From the NCBI RefSeq assembly GCF_009910675.1, contig NZ_RSEJ01000010.1, positions 117,264 to 181,263 on the forward strand: a DNA stretch of 64,000 nucleotides. The letters run 5' to 3'. The notes beneath the pieces were generated by a model. That model made no database searches. It was not told the origin of the DNA and saw nothing but the letters and a program-made list of their open reading frames with translations. How positions within the stretch are numbered: position 1 is the stretch's first letter; the number at the start of each line of letters is the position of its first letter. Positions 28,961-37,129 of the stretch are shown one piece after another. Both the position numbers and the translations under genes were made by a program. This stretch comes from Photobacterium alginatilyticum (GTDB taxonomy: Bacteria > Pseudomonadota > Gammaproteobacteria > Enterobacterales > Vibrionaceae).

Positions 28961-29757
28961 GGTGAGTCTCCTGGTTAATAAAAATTCTGTTCACCGCAAA
29001 TTTTTTATGATTGCAGGTGTGTGGCAACAATCCGACGGGACGGTATTGTGACGCCAGGGGTAGGCTTATGAACTCAGTAAAGACTGATTTCGCATGGATA
29101 ACGAAAGGAGTGGTTAGGGAGTTTTGTCTACAGCTGGTGGAATCTCATTGTATTCATTGCTTCATACCACATTGAAAAATCGAATTGCGTGTAACAGTGC
29201 TATCAGAGTTGTCGATGTAGTATGCCCATTTGGGATGTCGCCTTAACTTGATAAATAGTAATACCCTAAAAGATATAAGGATTTAATAGCCAGTATGCCA
29301 AAGTGTGCAGTGCGCCTGATTCTAATTTTGATAGGATAAGTCTTTGTTAATTAAGGATTGCAATTGTGTGACAAATTGATAGTGGGAATAGTTCTATCAA
29401 TAATCTGACTTTGATTTTCTATATTTATGCCAGTGATGATTAATTAATCAGGTTTGAACTAAGTCCAATTATTAATGTTGTTAATTACAGTTTGATAAAT
29501 ATATTTGTGATGCATCTCTGAAATTTAATTACCTATAAAGTTATTATTTAGTCTGGCCATCATTTGATATAAATCAACGTCAAACAATGGCTACAACCAG
29601 TATTTTATAACGCTTATTGAAATGAACAAGCTGTGTAAGTGATGATGATTATTCCTGTCATAAGCAAATCGTTATTAGTTGTGTTTTGAACACTGATTAT
29701 GAAAACTTTGATTGTTTAGTTAGGGTATGTTTAAAAGAGTATGTTGTAATTAAATAG
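28961..29757. other. Long AT-rich region at the left edge of the accessory island
   Basis: Nearly 800 bp with no gene I can support. The first 100 bp likely hold the yidE promoter. A 35-codon ATG frame near 29069-29176 lacks any family mark. The rest is T/A-rich and resembles the edge of acquired DNA. Confidence 0.45.
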
Positions 29758-29781
29758 TATGGTTCAGTGATGTGAACCATA
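29758..29781 (+). terminator. Hairpin near the island edge
   Basis: TATGGTTCA / TGAACCATA, a 9-bp perfect stem with a 6-nt loop, before the attC-like sequence. It could end a lost upstream cassette; no T tract. Confidence 0.4.
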
Positions 29782-29782
29782 C

Positions 29783-29860
29783 CAATGTTATACTCGGCGC
29801 CTTAGGTTCGAAGTTCGGTGTGCTTTGTTGGTTTTGCGGGGCGCAACTTATGTTCGGCGT
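29783..29860 (+). other. Partial or degenerate attC-like site
   Basis: Its right part (GCGCAACTTATGTTCGGCGTTAGAG, positions 29840-29864) matches the right half of the complete attC at 35376-35480, where the corresponding stretch reads CAACTGATGTTCGGCGTTAGG. The 7-bp core GTTAGAG departs from the GTTRRRY rule at its last base. A clear matching left core is not visible, so it is probably decayed. The Rieske-like gene follows 17 bp later with its own ribosome site, as in integron cassettes. Confidence 0.55.
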
Positions 29861-29881
29861 TAGAGCTATAAAGGATAATAA

Positions 29882-30862
29882 ATGCTTCGGAGACTAGTCA
29901 CGACATTAACCATCTTTACTTTTAGTGTTTTCTGTAAAGCGGCCGTTAATGTTGGTGAAATGCAACCAGGAGAAGTTCGAATAGAGTCTTGGGATGGGGC
30001 GCCGGTTGTCGTTCATAAGCGATCCGAGAAGAGTATCAAAGAGCTCAATAACCTTGGTTCAGTCAGTACCAACTTACCACTCTTAGAACATATTCTTCAG
30101 TATACGGCGCGAAGAAGTGGAAATGAATATGCCTCAGCTCTGTTAAAGGGAACCTTGCCCCTAGAAAGCGAAGCGACACGTTCTATCCGCCCAGATGTAC
30201 TTGTTGTAATGGGAATTTCTTCCACCTTTGGCTGCGCCGTAGATTATCTCCCCGAAAGAGAGCTGTTTATCGATCCCTGCTCAAAGGCGGAGTATCGCGC
30301 TGATGGCCGGATAGTTCAGTCAAACGCTCAAGAGTTTTACCACTTATTAGTACCACCACATTACTATGATAAGGATAACTTGATCCTTGGCTATGCCCCC
30401 GGAGACGAACGTAAGATAGTCGACTTTACACCTGATATTGAGCCCTTAAGTATCTCAAACGGTGAAAAGCTATTGGTGGCTCTCGAATGGAAAAAGTTTA
30501 ACTTGGTTAAAGAACTGCTAAGAGATAAAACGGTTGTTAACTATAGAACTTCAACCGGTGCATCAGCCTTACATGTAGCAGCATCTAAGGCATCACCAGA
30601 CATTATTGAATTAATGATAGAGCGTGGTTTTAGAATTAATATTTTTACTGAAGATGGCATGACACCTATCCAAATAGCTCTTTTATTTAACAATGATGAA
30701 ATAGCGGTAACCTTATTAAAGCATGGCGCCAAAACCAGCAGTTTCTGTTCTTTATGGCAATGCACAACTGATTCAGCAATCTTGCTATCAAACATGAAGC
30801 CAGAAGTAAGCCTGACAGAATCAAAAGCATACATAGAATCACTTAAAGCTAAAGCGCTCTGA
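29882..30862 (+). CDS. Secreted Rieske-like domain (Fe-S ligands lost) fused to ankyrin repeats
   Basis: 326 residues; AAGGA lies 6 bp before the ATG. A Sec-type signal peptide (1-20) leads to a region that follows the proteobacterial PetA Rieske subunit almost motif by motif: VNVGEMQPGEVRIESWDGAP for the start of the head domain, RSIRPDVLVVMG before box I, DYLPE after it, and LLVPPHYYDKDNLILG at the end. Box I, normally CTHLGC, is SSTFGC (113-118); box II, normally CPCHGS, is DPCSKA (131-136). All four cluster ligands are gone, while the two disulphide cysteines (C118, C133) remain. About residues 193-290 form ankyrin repeats (GASALHVAASK, DGMTPIQIALLF). Role unknown; probably a periplasmic binding protein. 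Confidence 0.85.
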   Translation: MLRRLVTTLTIFTFSVFCKAAVNVGEMQPGEVRIESWDGAPVVVHKRSEKSIKELNNLGSVSTNLPLLEHILQYTARRSGNEYASALLKGTLPLESEATRSIRPDVLVVMGISSTFGCAVDYLPERELFIDPCSKAEYRADGRIVQSNAQEFYHLLVPPHYYDKDNLILGYAPGDERKIVDFTPDIEPLSISNGEKLLVALEWKKFNLVKELLRDKTVVNYRTSTGASALHVAASKASPDIIELMIERGFRINIFTEDGMTPIQIALLFNNDEIAVTLLKHGAKTSSFCSLWQCTTDSAILLSNMKPEVSLTESKAYIESLKAKAL

Positions 30863-30996
30863 CAGTGCAATCAGGGTTACACGTATAATCCGGTGAATTT
30901 GATGGATTCGATGTACTTCACTGACTCAAAACGACAAGCGCTATGCCCGATTATGTTATTATGCAGGCCGTGCAGTTTGGATTATAAGGATAAAAG
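30863..30996 (+). other. Inter-cassette spacer with attC-like inverted repeat
   Basis: ATAATCCGG (about 30888) and CCCGATTAT (about 30948) can pair over a span of about 70 bp, followed by GTTATTATGC. This recalls a diverged attC, but the cores are not canonical. Weak call. Confidence 0.25.
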
Positions 30997-31455
30997 GTGT
31001 ATCTGAGCATCTTAGACGCTATGTACACAATAGGTAGTACAAGCATTTTAGTTTTAGCCTTAATCACTATCGTGATGGCAGTTTTTAAAAAGTTGAGTCG
31101 TAGATTTGCCAAAGGGGTAGCTTCCATCATCCTCATTACAGTTGCAACTGCCTATGTGTTTCCAAACGTTGCTCGCACTGAACTACGGGATAGACTCACT
31201 CAGGAAGTAATCAGTACAACATCAGAAAGACCTGTAGATAACAGTGCAGTTATCTCAGCACTAAAAGACATCACCTATGCTGAAGGAAGAAAATCACACC
31301 CTCTTGAGAGGTTTGGTTTTGAACTTCAAACGGCTAAGGACGTTATATATTTGGAGTTAGCTCGGGACTCGATAGACAGTAAAGCGTATTGGGTCTATTT
31401 TCCCAAATACCGGACTGGAGATGCCAATGAGATAGGTAAGATTCAGTTGAAATAG
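30997..31455 (+). CDS. Two-helix membrane protein of unknown function
   Basis: 152 residues with a GTG start supported by AAGGA 6 bp upstream. Two hydrophobic helices (about 11-29 and 40-56, with a basic KKLSRRFAK turn between) place both ends on the same side, and a soluble tail of about 95 residues follows. No known family recognised. It sits between the Rieske-ankyrin and TolA-C-like genes on the same strand, and may be an inner-membrane partner of these secreted proteins (inference). Confidence 0.7.
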   Translation: MYLSILDAMYTIGSTSILVLALITIVMAVFKKLSRRFAKGVASIILITVATAYVFPNVARTELRDRLTQEVISTTSERPVDNSAVISALKDITYAEGRKSHPLERFGFELQTAKDVIYLELARDSIDSKAYWVYFPKYRTGDANEIGKIQLK

Positions 31456-31519
31456 CCTAACACCATTGATCGACATAACAGAGCAGTCAAGATTACACGC
31501 TTTACTCAAAGAGGAATTG

Positions 31520-31870
31520 ATGAAGTACCTATATGCATTCTTACCATTACTGTTAGCATCGTGCTCTTCGCAAGATGTCAAACAATGTGTTGATATTCAG
31601 TCTTGCGGCGCTCATATACACAATAATATTCAATCCCATTTGGTCATTAGCAACGCAGATATTGGTAAGACAGTTACGCTACGATTTTTGTTAAATGATG
31701 ATACAGAGATCATTAAAACAGAAATCATCGAAAGCAGTGGGGATGAAAGGTTTGATTATTCAGTCATCAATGCCGTTAACAAGTCTTTCCCAGATGAACA
31801 ATTGCTTGAGCTATCATCTGCTGATTATGAAAAAGTACGTAAGGTGAAGTTAACAGTATCACCACGCTAA
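31520..31870 (+). CDS. Small lipoprotein with TolA/TonB C-terminal-like domain
   Basis: 116 residues from the ATG at 31520 (AAAGAGGAATTG upstream; the 18-codon longer frame starts with TTG). Lipobox LLASC puts lipid on Cys15. The rest has the TolA/TonB-C pattern: GKTVTLRFLLNDDTEIIKTE, then IIESSGDERFDYSVINAV, then a short helix with FPDEQ and a last strand VRKVKLTVSP. In TolA this domain contacts Pal/TolB and is the receptor for filamentous phages and some colicins. A lipid-anchored free copy could act as decoy or modulator; that is inference. Confidence 0.8.
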   Translation: MKYLYAFLPLLLASCSSQDVKQCVDIQSCGAHIHNNIQSHLVISNADIGKTVTLRFLLNDDTEIIKTEIIESSGDERFDYSVINAVNKSFPDEQLLELSSADYEKVRKVKLTVSPR

Positions 31871-31964
31871 CAATAACTACTAAAACATCAAGTTAACGCG
31901 CACCATCCGGCGTCATAACACTGCGATGTACTTTAAAACACGACACAACTAAGGATTGGTTGAA

Positions 31965-33317
31965 ATGATGAGAAAAGTGTTATTACCAATGCTAATCGCC
32001 TTGGGTATAGCATCCACATCTGTATGTGCTAAAGAAGCGTTGGATACTCCTGAGAATCTATCTGATGAGGATAAGTTGTATGGCCTGTCTTTGTTTTGGA
32101 AAGAGGCCAGCTACAACTTTGCTTATTTTGATCAAGTGCCTGAGCTAGATTTTGATAACGCTTACAGAGAATTTATACCAAAGGTATTAGCAACTGAAAA
32201 TACTTATGAGTATTACCGTGAATTGATGAAATTTAGTGCATTATTGCATGATGGACATACCAATATTTATTTACCCAAAGGACTTTCTGATAGGTATGTT
32301 GACTGGCCAGCAATAAAGGTCACGGAAGCTAACCACCAAGCAGTAATCACAGAAATAGATAAGAGATTACTAGCTGAGATTCCTCTTGGCTCAACGATCA
32401 TATCAGTCGAAGGTGTTGATTTAGATACCCATCTAAAAACTAATATTATGCCTTACCTTTCAAGTTCAACAGAGCAAGCTTTGTGGAGTCATTCAGTAAG
32501 GGATATGTTAAAAGGCTCGCCTGGCAGTCAAGTTCATTTCATTATCCAATCCTCCTCGGGAGAGCAAAAAGCAATCACACTTAAGCGAAACTCACGACAC
32601 ATTAAAACTGAGACAGTTGCACTTAACTTGCCAGCTTCTAATGGTCAGTTGTTTGAGTTTCGGTGGTTGGATAATCAAGTTGCTTACGTGGCGTTAAATA
32701 GTTTCAGCGATAGACAGATTTTGCATGACTTTAAGTTAGCTTACAAAGATATAAAACAATCTGAAGGTCTCATTATTGACATCAGGTTCAACGGTGGTGG
32801 TAATTCTGGTATAGGTGCCGAGATATTATCCTACTTTGCCAATCAATATTTATCTGGGTCGGCTTGGAAAACAAGGAAACATATCGCGGCCTACAAGGCA
32901 TGGGGTTATAAAGAGTATGCTCAAGACAACGCGTGGGAGTCTGGCTCAATGTCGATGCTTAAAGCCAAGAGTGATAGTCACATAGTACCTACCGTGGTGC
33001 TGATTGGCAGACACACAGCGTCTGCTGCAGAGGACTTTTTGATCTACGCCGATAAATTGCAGCACTTCACGACGATCGGCGAGCGAACTTATGGCAGTAC
33101 AGGCCAACCCATTTTCGTTGATTTGCCCGGAGGGGGCTCTTTCAGAGTGTGTACCAAACGAGATACTTACCCTGACGGAAGAGATTTCGTTGGTTTCGGT
33201 ATCAGCCCTAATATACTCATTGAACGAATGCCAGAGCACTTAAAATCAGAACAAGATGTTGTGCTTAATGAAGCCATTCAAGTCATCACTGATGCTCGGC
33301 ATCTCGTTTTACGATAG
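31965..33317 (+). CDS. S41-family peptidase, exported
   Basis: About 450 residues; AAGGA lies 9 bp before the ATG at 31965. Signal peptide ends near VCAKE (about residue 23). An N-terminal helical region with the LLHDGHTNIY block, a short PDZ-like part (about 110-200) and the tail-specific protease domain follow. The nucleophile is probably S353 in GRHTASAAEDF, within the classical TxSAAEDF site. GFNGGGNS-like IDIRFNGGGNSG is the oxyanion strand. It is the last of four co-directional envelope genes and may process one of the neighbours. Confidence 0.87.
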   Translation: MMRKVLLPMLIALGIASTSVCAKEALDTPENLSDEDKLYGLSLFWKEASYNFAYFDQVPELDFDNAYREFIPKVLATENTYEYYRELMKFSALLHDGHTNIYLPKGLSDRYVDWPAIKVTEANHQAVITEIDKRLLAEIPLGSTIISVEGVDLDTHLKTNIMPYLSSSTEQALWSHSVRDMLKGSPGSQVHFIIQSSSGEQKAITLKRNSRHIKTETVALNLPASNGQLFEFRWLDNQVAYVALNSFSDRQILHDFKLAYKDIKQSEGLIIDIRFNGGGNSGIGAEILSYFANQYLSGSAWKTRKHIAAYKAWGYKEYAQDNAWESGSMSMLKAKSDSHIVPTVVLIGRHTASAAEDFLIYADKLQHFTTIGERTYGSTGQPIFVDLPGGGSFRVCTKRDTYPDGRDFVGFGISPNILIERMPEHLKSEQDVVLNEAIQVITDARHLVLR

Positions 33318-33412
33318 CTTTACATATTTTGCTCAAGCTGTATTAGGCTGATCGAAGGATAGGATGTTAATTGAGGCAGTCAATCTATACTCATGTCAGT
33401 AAGATAAGGATA

Positions 33413-33682
33413 TATACCCAAGCTACCTCAAGATGCTCGTTTCAGCGAGAATTACTTGGCTTGTAGGCTAGGCACCGATTAGAAAATCTAGTGGCTCTAA
33501 ATTAATAATCGGTAACAACGCATAGAAGCCAAGTAAACTCGCCCATTGGGAGTGAGTGAGCCAGCGTGCCCATTTCTGTGTCAAATAACGTTGAAAGGGA
33601 CTACCATTCCTACCGTTACTTTCCTTGAACTGAACCCGCTGGTCTCACTCTGAATCCTGCATCTTGAGGTAGCTTGGGTATA
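33413..33682 (+). repeat. Interspersed palindromic repeat, full copy 2
   Basis: About 270 bp, same termini and internal arms as copy 1 and about as similar to it as copy 3. Differences include a duplicated GTGA (GAGTGAGTGAGCC) and AC for AT in CCGTTACTTTCC. It ends 3 bp before the ATG of the GNAT gene, so the gene's ribosome-binding region lies within the repeat terminus. Confidence 0.9.
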
Positions 33683-33685
33683 GTG

Positions 33686-34201
33686 ATGCTAACCCTGAAA
33701 ATTAGAGAGTTTGCACCTGAAGATAGCATCGAGGACAAGGGGGCATTATTGCCGGTGTTTCTCTCGATCTGGAATGCCCCGGAAAACCTCAAGTACCTGT
33801 CTTCAACATTGATCCCATTTGAGTCCGAGCAGGTTGAGGGTTGGTTCGATAACCACAAAGCCTTGGGCGGCCGGTATTTCTGCGCGCTGGACGAACAGGA
33901 TAATATTCTTGGCGTCATGGTGGTGAAGGTCAACACAAAAGAAGGCTTTGAACTCTATGGCCTCGGAGTTCTACCAGCTCATAAGGGAAATGGTGTCGGC
34001 ATACAGCTCGTTGAGCATGCTGCACGAGTGGCAAGGGGACTCGGATTTCACGATATCAAGGCCTTGGTCTTTGCCGATAACACCGGCATGCTCTGTTTAT
34101 TGCTAAAGTCTGGGTACATATCGGTTGGCATGGAATATCATAAAAGATCCGACGGGGCCGATGCTGTTACTCTATGCAAAAGGCTTTCCGGCTCGCAATA
34201 A
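33686..34201 (+). CDS. GNAT-family N-acetyltransferase
   Basis: 171 residues with the acetyl-CoA motif A: LYGLGVLPAHKGNGVGIQLV (Q/RxxGxG/A loop as HKGNGVG) and motif B near NTGMLCLLLKSGYISVGMEY. The N-terminal part (LPVFLSIWNAPENLKYLSST) resembles GNATs acting on small molecules. The start is ATG 33686 or GTG 33683; both are immediately beside the repeat end, where GGGTA is the only Shine-Dalgarno-like sequence. A typical integron or island cargo gene. Confidence 0.85.
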   Translation: MLTLKIREFAPEDSIEDKGALLPVFLSIWNAPENLKYLSSTLIPFESEQVEGWFDNHKALGGRYFCALDEQDNILGVMVVKVNTKEGFELYGLGVLPAHKGNGVGIQLVEHAARVARGLGFHDIKALVFADNTGMLCLLLKSGYISVGMEYHKRSDGADAVTLCKRLSGSQ

Positions 34202-34569
34202 GTTGGCAGATAGAAAATTATACGCGCTTAGCTCGCTATTTCTATTTACTTATCTGCCGATGTGGAAGAGTGTGTGAACGAAGTGCGTTGAATATAGTGA
34301 TAACACTATCGGGACCAATATGGACATCACTCTGGAGTTTGAATTAGAAAGGTTACAGTGTAAGCCAATTAGAATTTGTGATTGACAATCAGATTTCCAT
34401 ATATGACGATGATTGCATGAAAACGAATATTACGCACTACCAAGTACGAATTATCATCATTCCATAGGAATGGTGGGATTGTTGATGTGTTTTATTTGTC
34501 GAACCCACCCAGAAGAGGTGGGTTTTCTGTATCTGCCTCATGGGATTACTCTCATTGGAAGGAGATATC
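34202..34569. other. Intergenic region of the cassette island
   Basis: No ORF with support. An imperfect hairpin GGCAGATAGAAA (34205-34216) / TTTCTATTTACTTATCTGCC (34239-34258) follows the GNAT stop and could be a terminator or a worn attC. A 60-codon frame at 34413-34595 overlaps the kinase start and shows no family mark. Confidence 0.4.
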
Positions 34570-35085
34570 ATGAAGAAAATTGCAGTTTTCGGTAAGCCCG
34601 GCAGCGGAAAATCCACCATGAGCAAAGCGCTTGCGTCGGCGACTGGGATACAGTTATACCAACTAGATTCAATAGTGTATAAGAAGAATGGTGAACAAGT
34701 AGAACGCAAGGCATTCGATGAAGCACACCAAAACATCTTGTCTTCTGACAGTTGGATAATTGATGGGTTCGGCCCAATGGATTCATTTAATAAGCGTTTG
34801 GAAGCAGCGGACACCTTGGTTTACATTGATCTGCCATACCTGACTAGCTATTGGTTTGTGACCAAGCGACTTCTAAAAGGGCTAGTCGTAAAACCTGAAG
34901 GTTGGCCTGATGGTAGCTCAGTGTTGAAAGGTTCTATGGAAAGCTACAAAGTATTAAGGCTATGCCCGAAATTCTGGAACGATGACTTCATGCGTAGGCT
35001 AAGAGAAAAGTCGAACAGCAAAACGGTATACATAGTTCAGACAGTTTCAGAATTAAACGACTTTGTTAATAAGCATGTTGAATAG
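34570..35085 (+). CDS. P-loop nucleotide kinase-like protein (FlaR/adenylate-kinase-like)
   Basis: 171 residues; GGAAGGAGATATC gives an excellent ribosome site for the ATG at 34570. Walker A is G8-KPGSG-K14-S15-T16 at the N-terminus. DSIVYKKNGE and SDSWIIDGFG fit the substrate/Walker-B regions of small kinases often called topology modulation or FlaR-like. The phosphate acceptor is unknown. Typical of integron cassettes; the region just after its stop (GCGCTAAGC) looks like the left end of an attC. Confidence 0.82.
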   Translation: MKKIAVFGKPGSGKSTMSKALASATGIQLYQLDSIVYKKNGEQVERKAFDEAHQNILSSDSWIIDGFGPMDSFNKRLEAADTLVYIDLPYLTSYWFVTKRLLKGLVVKPEGWPDGSSVLKGSMESYKVLRLCPKFWNDDFMRRLREKSNSKTVYIVQTVSELNDFVNKHVE

Positions 35086-35108
35086 GCGCTAAGCACTTCA
35101 GGTGTCCC

Positions 35109-35381
35109 ATGACACTCGTCGGTTATACGGACCTACAAAGCAACGGACTCATTGACCATTTCTTCTGTCATCATAAATACCAGGGGCAAGGTGTTGGAAG
35201 CGCATTAATGGAGCATGTGTTTGCCTTTGGCAAGCAAGTAGGCATCACGCGATTCTATTCAGAAGTCAGTATAACTGCGAGACCATTTTACGAGCGTTTT
35301 GGCTTTTCTGTTGTTCAAGAACAACTCGTTGAAGTTAGAGGCCAAAAGCTCTGCAATTTTGTTATGGAAAAATTCAGCTAA
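35109..35381 (+). pseudogene. N-terminally truncated GNAT acetyltransferase
   Basis: 90 residues equal to the C-terminal part of a GNAT: HHKYQGQGVGSALMEHVF is motif A, ITRFYSEVSITARPFYERFGF is motif B. Full-length relatives are about 150 residues, so some 60 N-terminal residues are missing. There is no ribosome site before the ATG. The truncation point carries ACACTCGTCGGTT (35112-35124), which occurs again inside the attC just downstream (35405-35417), suggesting deletion between an attC and this gene. The stop overlaps the attC left end. Confidence 0.7.
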
Positions 35382-35480
35382 CAAAGCAATAACGGTAACT
35401 CTCTACACTCGTCGGTTTGGGAATAAAGTACGGTGTACCTGGTTCGCTCACTGTCGCACAACTGATGTTCGGCGTTAGGC
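35376..35480 (+). repeat. Integron attC recombination site
   Basis: About 105 bp. The left end is AGCTAACAAAG, overlapping the preceding stop codon; the right core is GTTAGGC (35474-35480), within GGCGTTAGGCCTCAAGGAG. The terminal CTAAC/GTTAG pair is complementary, the length fits Vibrionaceae attC sites, and a ribosome site follows at once, as in chromosomal integron cassettes. No intI gene lies in the window. Confidence 0.75.
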
Positions 35481-35497
35481 CTCAAGGAGATTTTTAA

Positions 35498-35926
35498 GTG
35501 AAACCAACAGAGATAGGAAAAGCCTACAATCAAATAACGCATCTTTGGGAGAGTAATGACTTCGATATCAACAATGGTATTGAACAGCACAAGAGAGCGG
35601 TTACTTTTGCAAAGGGGCGTGGACATGCGCTGGATATCGGCTGTGGTTGTACGGGGCGTTTTATCGAGTTGCTGTTAGACGAGGGCTTTAGCCCCTCTGG
35701 TATAGATGTATCAGCAGACATGTTGGACATTGCTCGTCAGCGACACCCGAACATCAATTTTGTTCAGGCAGATATTTGCGAGTATTCACTGGATGAAAAG
35801 TACGATTTTATCACGGCATGGGACAGTATCTGGCATATACCTTTGGCTGAGCAACGCAATGTGCTTACCAAAATCGTCGCAAGCCTGAATGTGGGTGGGG
35901 TGTTTATGGGGCCGAAACTCTTTTAA
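35498..35926 (+). pseudogene. Class I SAM methyltransferase, C-terminally truncated cassette gene
   Basis: 142 residues from a GTG with AAGGAG 8 bp upstream, directly behind the attC. SAM motif I is ALDIGCGCTGRFIELLLDEG; motif II is GIDVSADMLDIARQ; post-motif DICEYSLDEKYDFITAWDS. Relatives are about 200 residues and continue after GGVF with a longer strand; here GGVFMGPKLF ends in TAA, consistent with an internal deletion and frame loss around 35910-35926. Probably inactive. Confidence 0.7.
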
Positions 35927-35990
35927 CCGATTATAGGTTGTCACAAATACGCTCTAATGCGGCTGTCGATGTGATTAAAGATGGCTTTGG

Positions 35991-36959
35991 TCAAGGTGAT
36001 ACTGTTGACTCCGGGTCTGTCGCCAGTTTCTGGCAACGGGATATCAAGAGTTTCTGTAACCAGAGGTGGGCCAGATCATTCTCCCTGTTTTCATGCCAGA
36101 AAAGCGTATAGGAGAGTGGGGGGAGTGAATAGGGCAGAGGGATCACCGTCAAATCCAACTGGGTGGCAATATGGCTGGCATATAGACTGGGCGCGGTCAG
36201 GATCAAATCGGTGTGGCTGCACAATTCCGCCGCGCTATTAAAATCGGGCACGAACAGGGCAACATCCCGCTCCAGCTGGCTTTCTGCTAGTTTGACATCT
36301 AACAACCAGCGTTCATTTTTATAGTATTTAGTCACTATATGCCGCTGGGCGATGTAGGCCTCTAAATCCCATTTTTCTGACAGTACCGGGTGACGCGAGT
36401 TGACGATGCAGCACAGTCTATCCTGATACAGCTCGGCAGAAAGTATTCCTTTTGGCGGGGTGAGTGTTCGCTCTGCATCTTCCGGATTTAGATCCTTGCC
36501 TGTAATGGCAAAATCCAGCTCGCCTCTTTGAAGTTGCCCAAACGTGTCAGAGCCCCAGCTACAGGTATCAATAGTGAGATGGGGAGCGGTTGAGAATACT
36601 TCACCAATAAAATGGGGAAACAGCAGGGTATAGATACTTTCGACTACTGCCATCTGAAAGCTTCGTGTACTTTGCGACGGCTCAAACGTCGTGGGTGCTG
36701 TCATCTTTTCGATGTCAAACAATAGCTTTGCCAGCATAGGCTTCAGCTCTTTGGCCCGGGGTGTTGGTTCCATACCGTAACCGGCTCGTTGCAGCAACGG
36801 GTCATCAAACAACTCTCTGAGCCTGGCCAGGCTTTTGCTGATCGCAGACTGGCTCAGATTCAGATGCTCGGATGCCTTGCTGACATTGTTATGCTCCAGC
36901 AGAACATGCAGGCAAACCAGCAGATTTAGATCGAGTCTCGCTAATTTCTCAAAAGACAT
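35991..36959 (-). CDS. LysR-family transcriptional regulator
   Basis: 322 residues. N-terminal HTH at about 20-60 (NVSKASEHLNLSQSAISKSL), then an effector domain with the KYYKNERWLLDVKL segment. AAGGGATTAATAAG precedes the ATG. It diverges from the YdcZ/epimerase pair at 37130-38509, the standard layout for a LysR regulator and its targets. Its 3' end abuts the truncated cassette gene and marks the right border of the accessory island. Confidence 0.92.
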   Translation of the reverse strand: MSFEKLARLDLNLLVCLHVLLEHNNVSKASEHLNLSQSAISKSLARLRELFDDPLLQRAGYGMEPTPRAKELKPMLAKLLFDIEKMTAPTTFEPSQSTRSFQMAVVESIYTLLFPHFIGEVFSTAPHLTIDTCSWGSDTFGQLQRGELDFAITGKDLNPEDAERTLTPPKGILSAELYQDRLCCIVNSRHPVLSEKWDLEAYIAQRHIVTKYYKNERWLLDVKLAESQLERDVALFVPDFNSAAELCSHTDLILTAPSLYASHIATQLDLTVIPLPYSLPPLSYTLFWHENRENDLAHLWLQKLLISRCQKLATDPESTVSP

Positions 36960-37129
36960 CTTATTAATCCCTTATCTATTCTTATTGGGAATACATATGG
37001 TGAATTTAAATCATTTTTGTTCATACATCTATTTTTCTACACTTCTAATGACGACAAACATCGTCCACGTATCATGAATAAAATTACCTCAGTACACGCT
37101 GAGCACAGAGCTACCCTAAAGGAGGAATT

